Under the pieces are notes generated by a model that saw only the letters and a list, made by a program, of their open reading frames with translations, was not told the DNA's origin and did not search any database. Made by a program: the position numbers and the translations under genes. From an uncultured Pelagibacteraceae bacterium (GTDB lineage: Bacteria > Pseudomonadota > Alphaproteobacteria > Pelagibacterales > Pelagibacteraceae), in NCBI GenBank assembly GCA_902520335.1, contig CABYNS010000003.1:1-64000 (forward strand): a stretch of 64,000 nt of DNA, given 5' to 3'. Shown here in pieces: positions 28,110 through 36,363 of this stretch; within the stretch, counting starts at the first letter, position 1, and each line of letters opens with the position of its first letter.

Positions 28110-28961
28110 ATGAAGGCTATAACTTTCAATCTTTTAGCGTGGGTAATGCTTCCTATTATGGATGGATTTGCAAAATATTTGAGTGCAGATCTTCCTGTTT
28201 TGCAAATTACATGGGCGAGGTATTTTTTTACAGTTGCATTTACTCTTCCGATTATGTTTTTCTTTTTTAGAAAAAATCTTGTTTGGACAGATAAACCAAA
28301 ATTACAATTTATAAGGGGTCTAATTCTTTTAACAGCTAATATCTGTTTTTTTTATTCAATTTCAGTAATTTCTTTAGCAAAAGCATTAACTTTAGCTTTT
28401 GTTGCACCTTTAATTGTTACAGCTTTCTCTCCAATTTTTTTGGGAGAAAAGGTCGGTTTTAGAAGATGGTCTGCTGTAATTATTGGATTTATAGGTTCAT
28501 TAGTAGTTATAAGACCCGGGATTTTAGAAATTAACTTTGCAAGTATAGCTGCTCTTGGTACTGGAATAATGTATGGATTTTATTTAATTATTACCCGTAA
28601 ATTAAGTACTTCAGACAACCCTTTATTAACTTTGTTATTAACTGGTATAGTAGGGGCCATAATAGTTTCCACAATAATGCCATTTGTTTGGGTTACGCCT
28701 ACTTTAAATCAGTGGTCTATGATGGCTGCGATTGGGATATTTGCCTGTATCGGTCATTTATTTTTAATATTATCACTTAAATATGCTGATGCCTCTAAAT
28801 TAGCCCCATTTAGCTATTTTGAGATTATTACCAACATTATCATAGGCTACTACTTCTTTAGTGATTTTCCAGATAATTGGACTTTCTTAGGATTATTTAT
28901 CATTGTATTAAGTGGCATCTATATTTCGAGAAGAGAGAACTTGATTAAAAAGATTAAATAA
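28110..28961 (+). CDS. EamA-family (DMT superfamily) permease
   Basis: Drug/metabolite transporter of 283 aa with ten predicted membrane segments and the two-repeat EamA layout. WARYFFTVAFTLPIMF, LAKALTLAFVAPLIVTAFSP and LGEKVGFRRWSAVIIGFIGSL are typical of the first repeat; LILSLKYADASKLAPFSYFEI of the second. Substrate cannot be told from sequence. Last gene before a 460-bp gene-free stretch. Confidence 0.88.
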   Translation: MKAITFNLLAWVMLPIMDGFAKYLSADLPVLQITWARYFFTVAFTLPIMFFFFRKNLVWTDKPKLQFIRGLILLTANICFFYSISVISLAKALTLAFVAPLIVTAFSPIFLGEKVGFRRWSAVIIGFIGSLVVIRPGILEINFASIAALGTGIMYGFYLIITRKLSTSDNPLLTLLLTGIVGAIIVSTIMPFVWVTPTLNQWSMMAAIGIFACIGHLFLILSLKYADASKLAPFSYFEIITNIIIGYYFFSDFPDNWTFLGLFIIVLSGIYISRRENLIKKIK

Positions 28962-29212
28962 TAGGTATTATTTATTTACTAATACTTAAAGTATTACATT
29001 AATTGTAATATGTAAACTATTGTAATTATTAGATATTTATTAAATATAAATTTTCTAAAAAACTTAATTGAAATTGATTTTATTTAATTAAAAGAAAATT
29101 GTTTTAGATTAATTAAGTAAAATTTTTAACAAAATTTGCAGATATCAAATTATCCTTTAAAATCAAGACTTTTTACACATCAGAATATATAAAATCATGA
29201 ATAAATAGGGTG

Positions 29213-29300
29213 GTCTAAAAGCGTTGATATAGTTGATTAGTAGAGCGATGCACTAACCGAATATACCATTTAAACGTCCATATAGGGGTCTATTTTAGGC
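29213..29300 (+). ncRNA. Candidate structured RNA (unidentified)
   Basis: A closing stem GTCTAAAA (29213-29220) pairs with TTTTAGGC (29293-29300) over 8 bp including one G-U. It encloses an imperfect 42-nt hairpin (29226-29267): GATATAGTT/GAATATACC stacked on GATTAGT/ACTAACC with a GC-GAT-GC tip. The two wobble pairs favour the plus strand as template sense. A -10-like TATAAA lies at 29188, and a hairpin at 29388 could end the transcript. No known RNA family was recognised. Folding by eye only. Confidence 0.35.
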
Positions 29301-29387
29301 ATAGGTTAATATTTAGTACAACTGAAGGGTGAATTATCCAATTTGATGGAAAAATTAGCAAAAACATCAAAAAACTTTGGTTTTATT

Positions 29388-29410
29388 AGCTTTTTTACAT
29401 TAAAAAAGCT
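29388..29410. terminator. A/T-rich hairpin, possible bidirectional terminator
   Basis: AGCTTTTTT (29388-29396) is perfectly complementary to AAAAAAGCT (29402-29410) with a five-base loop. It lies 12 bp past the stop of the minus-strand alkyltransferase gene and downstream of the candidate RNA, so it could serve both. The stem is weak (two G-C pairs), so termination is an inference. Confidence 0.4.
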
Positions 29411-29421
29411 TTAAAATAGGG

Positions 29422-29691
29422 CTAAATCACTACTTTTTCAGATCTAAGAAGTCTAAGCTTTTGCTTAATTCCACCTCTTCCTGAGTAGCCTCCAAGAGCT
29501 CCATCAGACCTGATTACCCTATGACAAGGTATTTTTGGAGCATATGGGTTTTTAGCACAAGCATTAGCCACAGCACGAGCTGATTTAGGACTTTTTATGC
29601 CAATAGCTACCTCTTTATAGGTTTTTACCTTACCTTTTGGTATTGTTTTAAGGTATTTCCAAACTTTTAATTGAAACTTTGTTCCTTTCAT
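29422..29691 (-). CDS. Methylated-DNA-[protein]-cysteine S-methyltransferase domain protein
   Basis: Small protein (89 aa) made only of the DNA-binding/active-site domain of O6-alkylguanine-DNA alkyltransferases. The acceptor cysteine is present in IPCHRVIRSDGALGGYSG, and FQLKVWKYLKTIPKGKVKTY matches the recognition helix region. The usual N-terminal ribonuclease-like domain is absent. With PCHR intact, direct repair is plausible, in contrast to alkyltransferase-like proteins that lack the cysteine. It follows a 58-aa membrane protein gene by six bases. Confidence 0.85.
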   Translation of the reverse strand: MKGTKFQLKVWKYLKTIPKGKVKTYKEVAIGIKSPKSARAVANACAKNPYAPKIPCHRVIRSDGALGGYSGRGGIKQKLRLLRSEKVVI

Positions 29692-29697
29692 CGATTT

Positions 29698-29874
29698 TTA
29701 GCGTGGTATCATTAAAATTACGTAACTAGCTAAGAATATAATAGCCATTATAAATAAAAATATTGTATTTAAACTCTTACCAGTGTTTCGATATTGGATA
29801 AAAGTTAATATACCGAAACCAATTGAGCTTATTAAAAACCATACCGCAGGAATTTCACCATCAATTGAACCCAT
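29698..29874 (-). CDS. Small membrane protein, 58 aa
   Basis: Short frame directly upstream of the alkyltransferase gene and ending six bases before its start, so the two are probably cotranscribed. The protein reads GSIDGEIPAVWFLISSIGFG and has two hydrophobic segments (about residues 10-26 and 37-55) joined by a polar loop QYRNTGKSLN. No ribosome-binding site is obvious, as is common here. No family recognised; function unknown. Confidence 0.6.
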   Translation of the reverse strand: MGSIDGEIPAVWFLISSIGFGILTFIQYRNTGKSLNTIFLFIMAIIFLASYVILMIPR

Positions 29875-29893
29875 AACTTATTAATTTAAACTA

Positions 29894-29922
29894 TTGACAT
29901 TAAAAATCACCTATTATATAAC
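29894..29922 (+). promoter_or_regulatory. Promoter of the tyrosine recombinase gene
   Basis: TTGACA (perfect -35) and TATAAC (-10) are separated by 17 bases. Transcription would begin inside the inverted repeat at 29923-29947, just before the recombinase ATG at 29954. It is among the closest matches to the sigma-70 consensus in the window. Confidence 0.65.
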
Positions 29923-29947
29923 TTCCGATAATTAATGGTTATCGGAA
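29923..29947. repeat. Perfect 9-bp inverted repeat at the recombinase start
   Basis: TTCCGATAA (29923-29931) and TTATCGGAA (29939-29947) are exact reverse complements around a 7-base spacer. It spans the predicted transcription start and ends six bases before the recombinase ATG. It could be an operator (autoregulation), a translation-blocking hairpin, or a recombinase binding site; sequence alone does not decide. Confidence 0.7.
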
Positions 29948-29953
29948 AAAAAT

Positions 29954-30868
29954 ATGAATGAACTAATAACAGACGTTAAAAGCCTTGAATTAGAGACTTT
30001 AAAGAATCTAAAAAATTCTAAAGCAAACAATACATTAAGAGCTTATAAATCTGATTTTAGAGATTTTTCAAGTTTCTGTACAAAAAATGGCTTTTCATCA
30101 ATGCCAAGTGATCCAAAAGTTTTAGCTTTATACCTAACTCATTTAAGCTCTTTTAGTAAATTTAGTACTTTAAAACGAAGATTAGCCTCAATAAAAGTTA
30201 TTCATAGATTAAGAGGGCACTATATTGATACAAAACATCCAATCATCGCTGAAAATTTGATGGGAATAAAGAGAAGAATGGGAGTTAAGCAAATAGCAAA
30301 AAAACCGTTATTAATCAATAATTTAAAATTAATTATTAATGTAATAAATGAAGAAAAAAATGATTATAAAAAATATCAAAATCGTGCTTTATTACTTATA
30401 GGATTTGCAGGTGGGTTCAGAAGGTCAGAATTAGTATCAATTGAATATGAGGATATTGATTTTGTTAATGAAGGAGTAAAAATATTGGTAAAAAGGTCAA
30501 AGACAGACCAAACTGGCCTTGGTATGACTAAGGCAATACCCTACTTCGAAAATAAAATCTATTGCCCTGTTGAATCTTTAAAAGAATGGATTGTACATGC
30601 AAATATTAAAAAAGGTAAAATATTCAATATATCTGACAAAACAGTAGCTTTAACAATACAAAAATATGCATCATTAGCTGGGTTGGACAAAACAAAATAC
30701 GCAGGTCATAGTTTAAGATCTGGATTTGCAACATCAACAGCTGAAATTGGTGCAGATGAAAGAAGTATTATGGCAATGACTGGTCATAAAACAACTCAAA
30801 TGGTAAGAAGATATATACAAGAAGCAAATCTATTTAAAAATAATGCACTAAATAAAATCAAAATTTAA
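29954..30868 (+). CDS. Tyrosine recombinase/site-specific integrase
   Basis: 304-aa integrase. An N-terminal SAM-like core-binding domain (about residues 8-105, TLRAYKSDFRDFSSFC) is followed by the catalytic domain with the full set: Arg in GGFRRSEL, Lys in KRSKTD, HSLR, the second His in GHKT and Tyr in RRYIQ. It does not match the XerC/XerD pattern closely, so chromosome-dimer resolution is less likely than an element-encoded or inversion function. It has its own promoter, and its last 11 bp overlap the end of the glycan operon on the other strand. Confidence 0.9.
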   Translation: MNELITDVKSLELETLKNLKNSKANNTLRAYKSDFRDFSSFCTKNGFSSMPSDPKVLALYLTHLSSFSKFSTLKRRLASIKVIHRLRGHYIDTKHPIIAENLMGIKRRMGVKQIAKKPLLINNLKLIINVINEEKNDYKKYQNRALLLIGFAGGFRRSELVSIEYEDIDFVNEGVKILVKRSKTDQTGLGMTKAIPYFENKIYCPVESLKEWIVHANIKKGKIFNISDKTVALTIQKYASLAGLDKTKYAGHSLRSGFATSTAEIGADERSIMAMTGHKTTQMVRRYIQEANLFKNNALNKIKI

Positions 30869-31607
30869 CATTTAAAAGATTAGAGTTATCTCTTAAAAAA
30901 ACACAATCAAATTGTAATAAATAGGAGTCCTTGTCACCTAGTCTTTTTAAATCATATATATCATATAAAACAAACCTTTTATTTTTCATGTAATGGATAA
31001 TATCGTAAAACAATGGTGCGTCTTTATTATATTTGTGAAGAGAAACTTCAAGAATAATAACTTCAAAATTATTTATTAACTCCCCAAGACCAGTAATAAT
31101 TTTTAATTCTGAACCTTGAACATCAAGTTTAATTAAATTAGATTTAGTATTCTTAATTTCGCTGGGTAATTCATTGTTAAGAAGAGATGATTTTATTTTC
31201 TTTATTTCTCTAGAATAATTAGTCTGCTCTTCAAAAATTGATGAGCCTGAAGCCATTGAGAAAAAATCATATTCTTTTTCGTCGTCAGAAAGTAATTTAA
31301 TTCTATAATCTACATTTTTGTAATTGAATTTAAGTTTATCTAAGTATTTAATATTTTTATTATCTGCATCGAAAAGAATATATTTAGAATTAGGAAAAAA
31401 TTTTAATAACTTATTTGTCCAAATACCCCTAAAGCAACCGACATCTACAACATATTCAGGTTCAAAATTTTTATTTTTTAAAGATGTAATAATAATATCT
31501 AAATTTGTAACTTGATTGTGATTTTGAAACTTATGATTTATTTTAAAAGAAATTGGTAATAATTTTTGTAAAACAATTATGAATTTAGATAATATTTTAC
31601 TAATCAT
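30858..31607 (-). CDS. FkbM-family methyltransferase (first of two)
   Basis: S-adenosylmethionine-dependent methyltransferase, 249 aa. The motif I region VVDVGCFRGIWTNKLL, the acidic strand end YILFDAD, and LIKLDVQGSELKII (typical FkbM motif) are clear. The likely role is O-methylation of a sugar, as expected from its place as last gene of a glycosyltransferase operon. It overlaps the upstream glycosyltransferase by 8 bp and the convergent recombinase by 11 bp. Confidence 0.85.
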   Translation of the reverse strand: MISKILSKFIIVLQKLLPISFKINHKFQNHNQVTNLDIIITSLKNKNFEPEYVVDVGCFRGIWTNKLLKFFPNSKYILFDADNKNIKYLDKLKFNYKNVDYRIKLLSDDEKEYDFFSMASGSSIFEEQTNYSREIKKIKSSLLNNELPSEIKNTKSNLIKLDVQGSELKIITGLGELINNFEVIILEVSLHKYNKDAPLFYDIIHYMKNKRFVLYDIYDLKRLGDKDSYLLQFDCVFLRDNSNLLNVKF

Positions 31608-32616
31608 TAGACTGTTTATTAATCAGTTTTAACCATTTACCAAATATTAAATTTAAATAATATTTACGTGAAAATTTGACACAATTATTAATTATATTCT
31701 TCCTAGATTTTAAATTTGTACTAGCAATTTGTATTATACGTTTTGGAATGTCATTATAGTTTAATAATTTAAAACTATTTTTCTTATTAGATATCTCAGC
31801 TACAGCAGTATGTCCAAAGGTGATGATCGGCATTCCACATGCATAAGACTCAATAGCATTCAGACAAAAAGTTTCATCATATCCTAAGCAGATCATAGCC
31901 ATTGATTTTTTGTAATAACTAATTAAAATTTTTTTTTTTACTCGACCTTTATAAAAAATATTAAATTTAGATAGTTTTTTTAAGTTATATCTTTTTATAA
32001 GTGATTTATTAACACCAAATATAAACAGTTTAAATTTCTTATATTTTGGATGTATTTCATTTATCCAAATATCAATCACTTCAGATAAGCCTTTATTTCT
32101 TTGAACAGACCAAATAAAATAAGGTTTTCTGTTAAACTCAGGTTTTAAATCATAAAAAATTGGATCTAAAAAATTTGGTATAACAATTTTTTTTTTAAAG
32201 TTATAAATATTAGTTGTTATTTTCATAAGGTAATCACTTACAAAAATCACAGAAACTTTGTTTTTAATGATTGGAAAGAATTTCTTTTTTCTAATAGCTT
32301 TTTCTATGGTTAGTTTATTGTGTAGCCATAAAAAATTTTTCGAGTATTTTGAATAGTTAAATATAGTTGGATCATTTGAACTAATTATTTTGTCAAATTT
32401 ATAATCTAATTTTTTGTTGTTTAATTTATTTATAGGTATGTTTATTAGATTTCCTTTTTTGATCTCTTTTTTGCATTTAGTTGCAAGATATATTTTATGT
32501 TTAGTATTTAATAAATATTTTGTTAGCTCTATGTTTAAACTTTCTATACCTCCTAATGATTTTATATTTTTTGATTTTAAACTAAATTCAAAAGGACAGT
32601 AGAATAAAATATTCAT
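31600..32616 (-). CDS. Glycosyltransferase, GT4-like (GT-B fold)
   Basis: 338 aa. The N-terminal half contains the acceptor domain start FYCPFEFSLKSKNIKSLGGIE; the C-terminal half has the donor-binding region with ETFCLNAIESYACGMPIITFG, the E-x7-E type motif of retaining GT4 enzymes. Very rich in lysine, asparagine and isoleucine. Sugar donor and acceptor unknown. Overlaps of 8 and 4 bp with its neighbours indicate a single operon. Confidence 0.82.
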   Translation of the reverse strand: MNILFYCPFEFSLKSKNIKSLGGIESLNIELTKYLLNTKHKIYLATKCKKEIKKGNLINIPINKLNNKKLDYKFDKIISSNDPTIFNYSKYSKNFLWLHNKLTIEKAIRKKKFFPIIKNKVSVIFVSDYLMKITTNIYNFKKKIVIPNFLDPIFYDLKPEFNRKPYFIWSVQRNKGLSEVIDIWINEIHPKYKKFKLFIFGVNKSLIKRYNLKKLSKFNIFYKGRVKKKILISYYKKSMAMICLGYDETFCLNAIESYACGMPIITFGHTAVAEISNKKNSFKLLNYNDIPKRIIQIASTNLKSRKNIINNCVKFSRKYYLNLIFGKWLKLINKQSND

Positions 32617-33494
32617 TTAGTAGCTTTTGAAATAATCTTATAATAAAATAAGGCTACTTTATCTTTAAATAAATCAAGATAAAAAGTAATTCCTTTTTCT
32701 GGTTCAGTCAGATTCTCATTATGAATATAATGCGATTTTAAATAATATTTCTTAAAAAATTTTATGGAAAATCCCCATTTTAATAAAAAAATTTTATTAG
32801 CTCTTGATCCTTGATTCTTTTTAAATTCTTTATTATTTTTTTTTCTTATTGTCACTGATCCAAAATGATAAACTCTTGATTGACTAAGGCATTTGAATAT
32901 TCTAACTCCCTCATTCCACAATTTTAGATTTAAATCTGGATCTGAACCTGCACCAGGTGAGAATTCTTCACTAAACCCCCCTACTTTAACCCATAAATCC
33001 TTATGAATTAGATGTGGAGCCCAAGTAGAACCCTCAAAGTCTGTGTGTTCAAGTTTTTTGTAATTATCTAAAAGATATTTCTCATCGAAATTATTAATTT
33101 TATCTCCAGCGTTTAAATTTAAATGACCTTTAAGCTTTGGGTCTCCATTAATCATTATACTGGATAAATAAAATTTTTTTGTTTTTAGTTCTTTAACTTT
33201 TTCTATTAGAATTTGGTCCCAGTTTGGTAAAAAATACATATCATCATGAGAATATAAAATTAGATCAAATCGACTTAATTTTGATATTCTATTACAAGCT
33301 GAACATAAACCTATATTTTGATTAGAGTGTGTATATTTTATATTTATATCTTCTAAATATTGTTTTGTACCATCTTTACCCTCATTTATATGTACTAAAA
33401 TTTCATTTTTATAAAAAGAATTCTTGTTAATACTTTCTATACATTTTTTTAAATATGATAAATTATTGTAAGTTGGTATTATAATTGAAATCAT
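32613..33494 (-). CDS. Glycosyltransferase family 2
   Basis: 293 aa, GT-A fold. N-terminal ISIIIPTYNNLSYLKKCIESI is the GT2 nucleotide-sugar-binding start, YSHDDMYFLPNWD supplies the DxD-type metal motif, and GGFSEEFSPGAGSDPDLNLKL is the acceptor/catalytic-base region. No membrane segments, so it is a cytoplasmic transferase building a glycan chain. Overlaps its neighbours by 4 bp on each side. Confidence 0.88.
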   Translation of the reverse strand: MISIIIPTYNNLSYLKKCIESINKNSFYKNEILVHINEGKDGTKQYLEDINIKYTHSNQNIGLCSACNRISKLSRFDLILYSHDDMYFLPNWDQILIEKVKELKTKKFYLSSIMINGDPKLKGHLNLNAGDKINNFDEKYLLDNYKKLEHTDFEGSTWAPHLIHKDLWVKVGGFSEEFSPGAGSDPDLNLKLWNEGVRIFKCLSQSRVYHFGSVTIRKKNNKEFKKNQGSRANKIFLLKWGFSIKFFKKYYLKSHYIHNENLTEPEKGITFYLDLFKDKVALFYYKIISKATK

Positions 33495-34240
33495 AACATG
33501 TCAGAAGTTTTAGAGACAAAAACTAAATCATCATGTATCCAATTGGCTAATTTATATTTTTTACTTATCATAAATTTGTAAATATCAGATTTTATAATAT
33601 CTTTAATATTATGTTGGTAAAATTCTTTAATATTGGGCTTGATAAATTCGATTGATATTATTTTAGGTCTATATTTTTTTAAATTAAGGCCCTTTAAAAC
33701 ATTCAATTCATTTCCCTCAACATCAATTGATAGAAAATCAATATGTTTAACTTTAAATTTTGAACTCTCAATGATATTTTCTAGAGTATCTATTTTTATT
33801 TTCTTAATTGATTTTGCTCCTTTTCCCCTTGATTTAACAATTGTGTTTTTTGCTGCTCTATTATGAAAAAAATAAAGGTTTGATTGACCTTTTTTGTTTG
33901 ATAAAGCAATTTCTATATTATTGTCATTTGGTCTGAAATAATTAAACATATCAATAGAATTAAAATCGAGGTCAACATTGATACCTCTCCACCCTTTTTT
34001 GTAAAGAACGTATGTATTATTATTTATAAATGGGTGATGACAACCTACATCTATATAAATTCCTTTTTCTTTACCCTTCTTTAAGATATCTTTAACTAAT
34101 AAATCAACACCCCAGTTTGAGTATAATAACCTTGGTTTAAATTTAAACTTAAGAAATTGGAAAAGAAAATATATTAATTTTGGTAAGTTTTTTTTTTCAG
34201 AATATAAATATTTCTTTTTAATTTTTTCTTCAATTTTCAT
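33491..34240 (-). CDS. FkbM-family methyltransferase (second of two)
   Basis: 249 aa. YIDVGCHHPFINNNTY is methyltransferase motif I, INVDLD the acidic end of the second strand, and FLSIDVEGNELNVLKGL the FkbM signature. The first ~40 residues are basic and lack recognised motifs. Its sequence differs clearly from the other FkbM gene of the operon, so the two probably methylate different positions rather than being a recent duplication. Its ATG shares a base with the stop of the large glycosyltransferase. Confidence 0.86.
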   Translation of the reverse strand: MKIEEKIKKKYLYSEKKNLPKLIYFLFQFLKFKFKPRLLYSNWGVDLLVKDILKKGKEKGIYIDVGCHHPFINNNTYVLYKKGWRGINVDLDFNSIDMFNYFRPNDNNIEIALSNKKGQSNLYFFHNRAAKNTIVKSRGKGAKSIKKIKIDTLENIIESSKFKVKHIDFLSIDVEGNELNVLKGLNLKKYRPKIISIEFIKPNIKEFYQHNIKDIIKSDIYKFMISKKYKLANWIHDDLVFVSKTSDML

Positions 34241-36363
34241 TAAAATAATTTTGAATATTTACCAAGTGATTTATCAACTATATATTTTGTTATTTTTAGC
34301 TCATTGAATAGTTTGAAATATTTTTTTTTACCGTTTTTAGCTATTTTTATTCTTGAGATTGAATTTTTTTTATAAAATTTAATTTTTTCAGAAAGATCAT
34401 TAATATTTTCATAGAGAATTACTTCATTATTATTAAAGAAATCACCAAGATGTGTTTTTTTATCAACAAACGTTAAAAGTCCATTTCCTATTAAGGAGGC
34501 TATTCTATTACTTGAATAGTACTTTGTAGGAAGTCCTCTACTTAGGTTTAAACCCATTTTTGAATTTACCAAAGCTTGGTAGAAATTATTCCCCCAAATA
34601 GGCTCTTTATTTTTAAAACCATAAAAATCACAATTTATACCTTTTAGTTTCTCAGTTAATTTATTTAAGAAAATTATTCTATTATCTATTTTGTCTGTCT
34701 TTAACGAAGCTCTATTTACACCGTGACTCATAGCATAAAACAAATCCATTGATGGATTCAATTTATATACATCGAAACATTCAATGTTTTTGTCAACTGG
34801 TATGAAAAAAAAATTAACATTTTTAATTTTGAATTTTTGTTTTTTAAGAATATCAGGGTCAGTTGTAATAAAATTATGATCAACTATATCACTATACATT
34901 GAAATATTTTGTAGATTTTTTTTTGAATAATCTAAAGATGGCATAATAGGATCCTCATTCCATTGAGAAATTATCAAATTTTTATTTTGTTCTCTAATTG
35001 TTTTAATAGTATTTTGTTCTATGTTTTTGGTGTGACCAAATAAAAATAAATCAGGATTATAATTTTTAAAAGTATCAATTAAATATTCTTGAAATTTTAG
35101 ATTTGAATTTAGTGTAAGAAATCTGTTTTGCCGTATAAAATCTCTATCACTTATTTCAAGAACGTCATGTCCATTTCTAATCAAGCCATTTGTAAATTTT
35201 TTACCAATAGAAATATTGTAAAGTCTATGATTCAGCTTTTGACCAGTATTATATAAATTAATTATTCTAAGCTTTTTTTTTATGTAATTAAGATTAAAAT
35301 TGTGTATTAACTTCGATCTAATTTCATCGATAATTTTAGTGTTTGATTTAATAGTATGTTTTACCTTTTTAAAACCATTAAATTGTAATCTTTTTCTAAA
35401 CTTTTGATTAATAATGAGTTTTTTAATCGATTTGTATAAAGTTTCTTCGTTTAAGTTTTTAAGTATTAATGAATAATTAGTAGTTTCAGGCAACCCTCCT
35501 CTATTAGAGATAATTGTAGCGCATGCTCTTGAGGAAGACTCCAGTGCAGTTCTTCCAAAAGGCTCTTCCCATCTAGAGGGAACAACTGCTATTTCTGACT
35601 TATCTAAAAATTTTAAAACATTTCGATGTTCTAAAAATCCTAACTCATAATGTCTTGGATGATTTATATAGGGTCTGTCTCTATCTTCATCACCTATGGA
35701 ATATGCTTTCCAATTTTTATGTTCATCAAGAATTCTAAGTATAGCACCCTTATAAATATCATAACCTTTTGATTTGTTAAGTTTACCAACAAAAACAATA
35801 TTTTTATTTTTCTTATGAATTTGCTTACTTTTGTGAATGCTTGGATAGATAACTTCAGTTTTGTCAATTAACTTTTTATCTAAATTACTAAAAAATCTTT
35901 TTTGCGTCCATTGACTTACAAAAATAATTTTATCAACGTTATTAAGTAAATTTAATCTTTCTGATACAGTTTTAGATCCTTTCATGCTTAATGGATCATT
36001 GTGAAAATATAGAATAAATTTTGTTTTAATTTCTTTATTAATAATGTTAAAAATTTGTGGTCTATTATGAATTTCAATAATTTCAAAATCTTTATTTTTA
36101 ATCTTTTTTATAAAATTTTGACAGTATTCTTTAGTTGTACTAATAAATTTTGATTTTTTGTGTTGTATTGAAATATTAATATAATTTCTAGTAAGATAGT
36201 CCTTGCTCTGAGTATTTCCAAATATAAAGTTTTCTCTATTGTATTTGGAGTATTTAAAAAAATCACAAACCCATATGGCGGCTGCTTGGGCGCTAGAATA
36301 TGTATAATTTTCTTTATACGGTAAAATAGTAGCTATCTTAATTTTTTGATTCAATGAAATCAT
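34240..36363 (-). CDS. Two-domain glycosyltransferase (GT4 fused to CgeB-like domain)
   Basis: 707 aa. The N-terminal half (about residues 10-345) is a GT4 glycosyltransferase with NIVFVGKLNKSKGYDI and VPSRWEEPFGRTALESSS. The second half (about 355-707) is another GT-B unit resembling CgeB/Glyco_trans_1_2 proteins, with FLFGHTKNIEQNT, LNLSRGLPTKYYSSNRIASL and ITF-like donor-site sequence (GNGLLTFVDKKT). The protein could add two sugars in sequence. It overlaps the GIY-YIG gene by 26 bp. Confidence 0.8.
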   Translation of the reverse strand: MISLNQKIKIATILPYKENYTYSSAQAAAIWVCDFFKYSKYNRENFIFGNTQSKDYLTRNYINISIQHKKSKFISTTKEYCQNFIKKIKNKDFEIIEIHNRPQIFNIINKEIKTKFILYFHNDPLSMKGSKTVSERLNLLNNVDKIIFVSQWTQKRFFSNLDKKLIDKTEVIYPSIHKSKQIHKKNKNIVFVGKLNKSKGYDIYKGAILRILDEHKNWKAYSIGDEDRDRPYINHPRHYELGFLEHRNVLKFLDKSEIAVVPSRWEEPFGRTALESSSRACATIISNRGGLPETTNYSLILKNLNEETLYKSIKKLIINQKFRKRLQFNGFKKVKHTIKSNTKIIDEIRSKLIHNFNLNYIKKKLRIINLYNTGQKLNHRLYNISIGKKFTNGLIRNGHDVLEISDRDFIRQNRFLTLNSNLKFQEYLIDTFKNYNPDLFLFGHTKNIEQNTIKTIREQNKNLIISQWNEDPIMPSLDYSKKNLQNISMYSDIVDHNFITTDPDILKKQKFKIKNVNFFFIPVDKNIECFDVYKLNPSMDLFYAMSHGVNRASLKTDKIDNRIIFLNKLTEKLKGINCDFYGFKNKEPIWGNNFYQALVNSKMGLNLSRGLPTKYYSSNRIASLIGNGLLTFVDKKTHLGDFFNNNEVILYENINDLSEKIKFYKKNSISRIKIAKNGKKKYFKLFNELKITKYIVDKSLGKYSKLF

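Larger units (their letters stand above)
28962..29421. other. 460-bp gene-free stretch between the EamA permease and the alkyltransferase
   Basis: No open frame here looks coding on either strand. The left part is almost pure A/T and contains two small adjoining inverted repeats at 28981-29009 (AATACTT/AAGTATT and ATTACA/TGTAAT). The middle (about 29206-29330) is visibly richer in G and C than its flanks and folds into the structure listed separately. The right end carries an A/T-rich hairpin. It is one of the longest gene-free gaps in the window, at the edge of the accessory region. Confidence 0.7.

Noticed and set aside
28981-29009. Adjoining small inverted repeats after the EamA permease gene as a terminator
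   Set aside because: Stems are 6-7 bp of nearly pure A/T with no following T-run; too weak to call a terminator.
29206-29220. Possible attachment-site copy of the tRNA-Glu 3' end near GGGTGGTCTAA
   Set aside because: Similarity to the tRNA end (GGCGGTCCCTA on the plus strand) covers only a few bases with mismatches; this is expected by chance and lacks the T-arm sequence.
29226-29260. tRNA-like D-arm wording (AGTAGAGCGATGCACT)
   Set aside because: No acceptor stem, no TTCGA T-loop and no anticodon stem can be built around it; treated as part of a candidate structured RNA instead.
29954-30868. Recombinase as XerC or XerD
   Set aside because: The catalytic residues are shared, but the surrounding sequence does not follow the XerC/D pattern, and the context is an accessory block.
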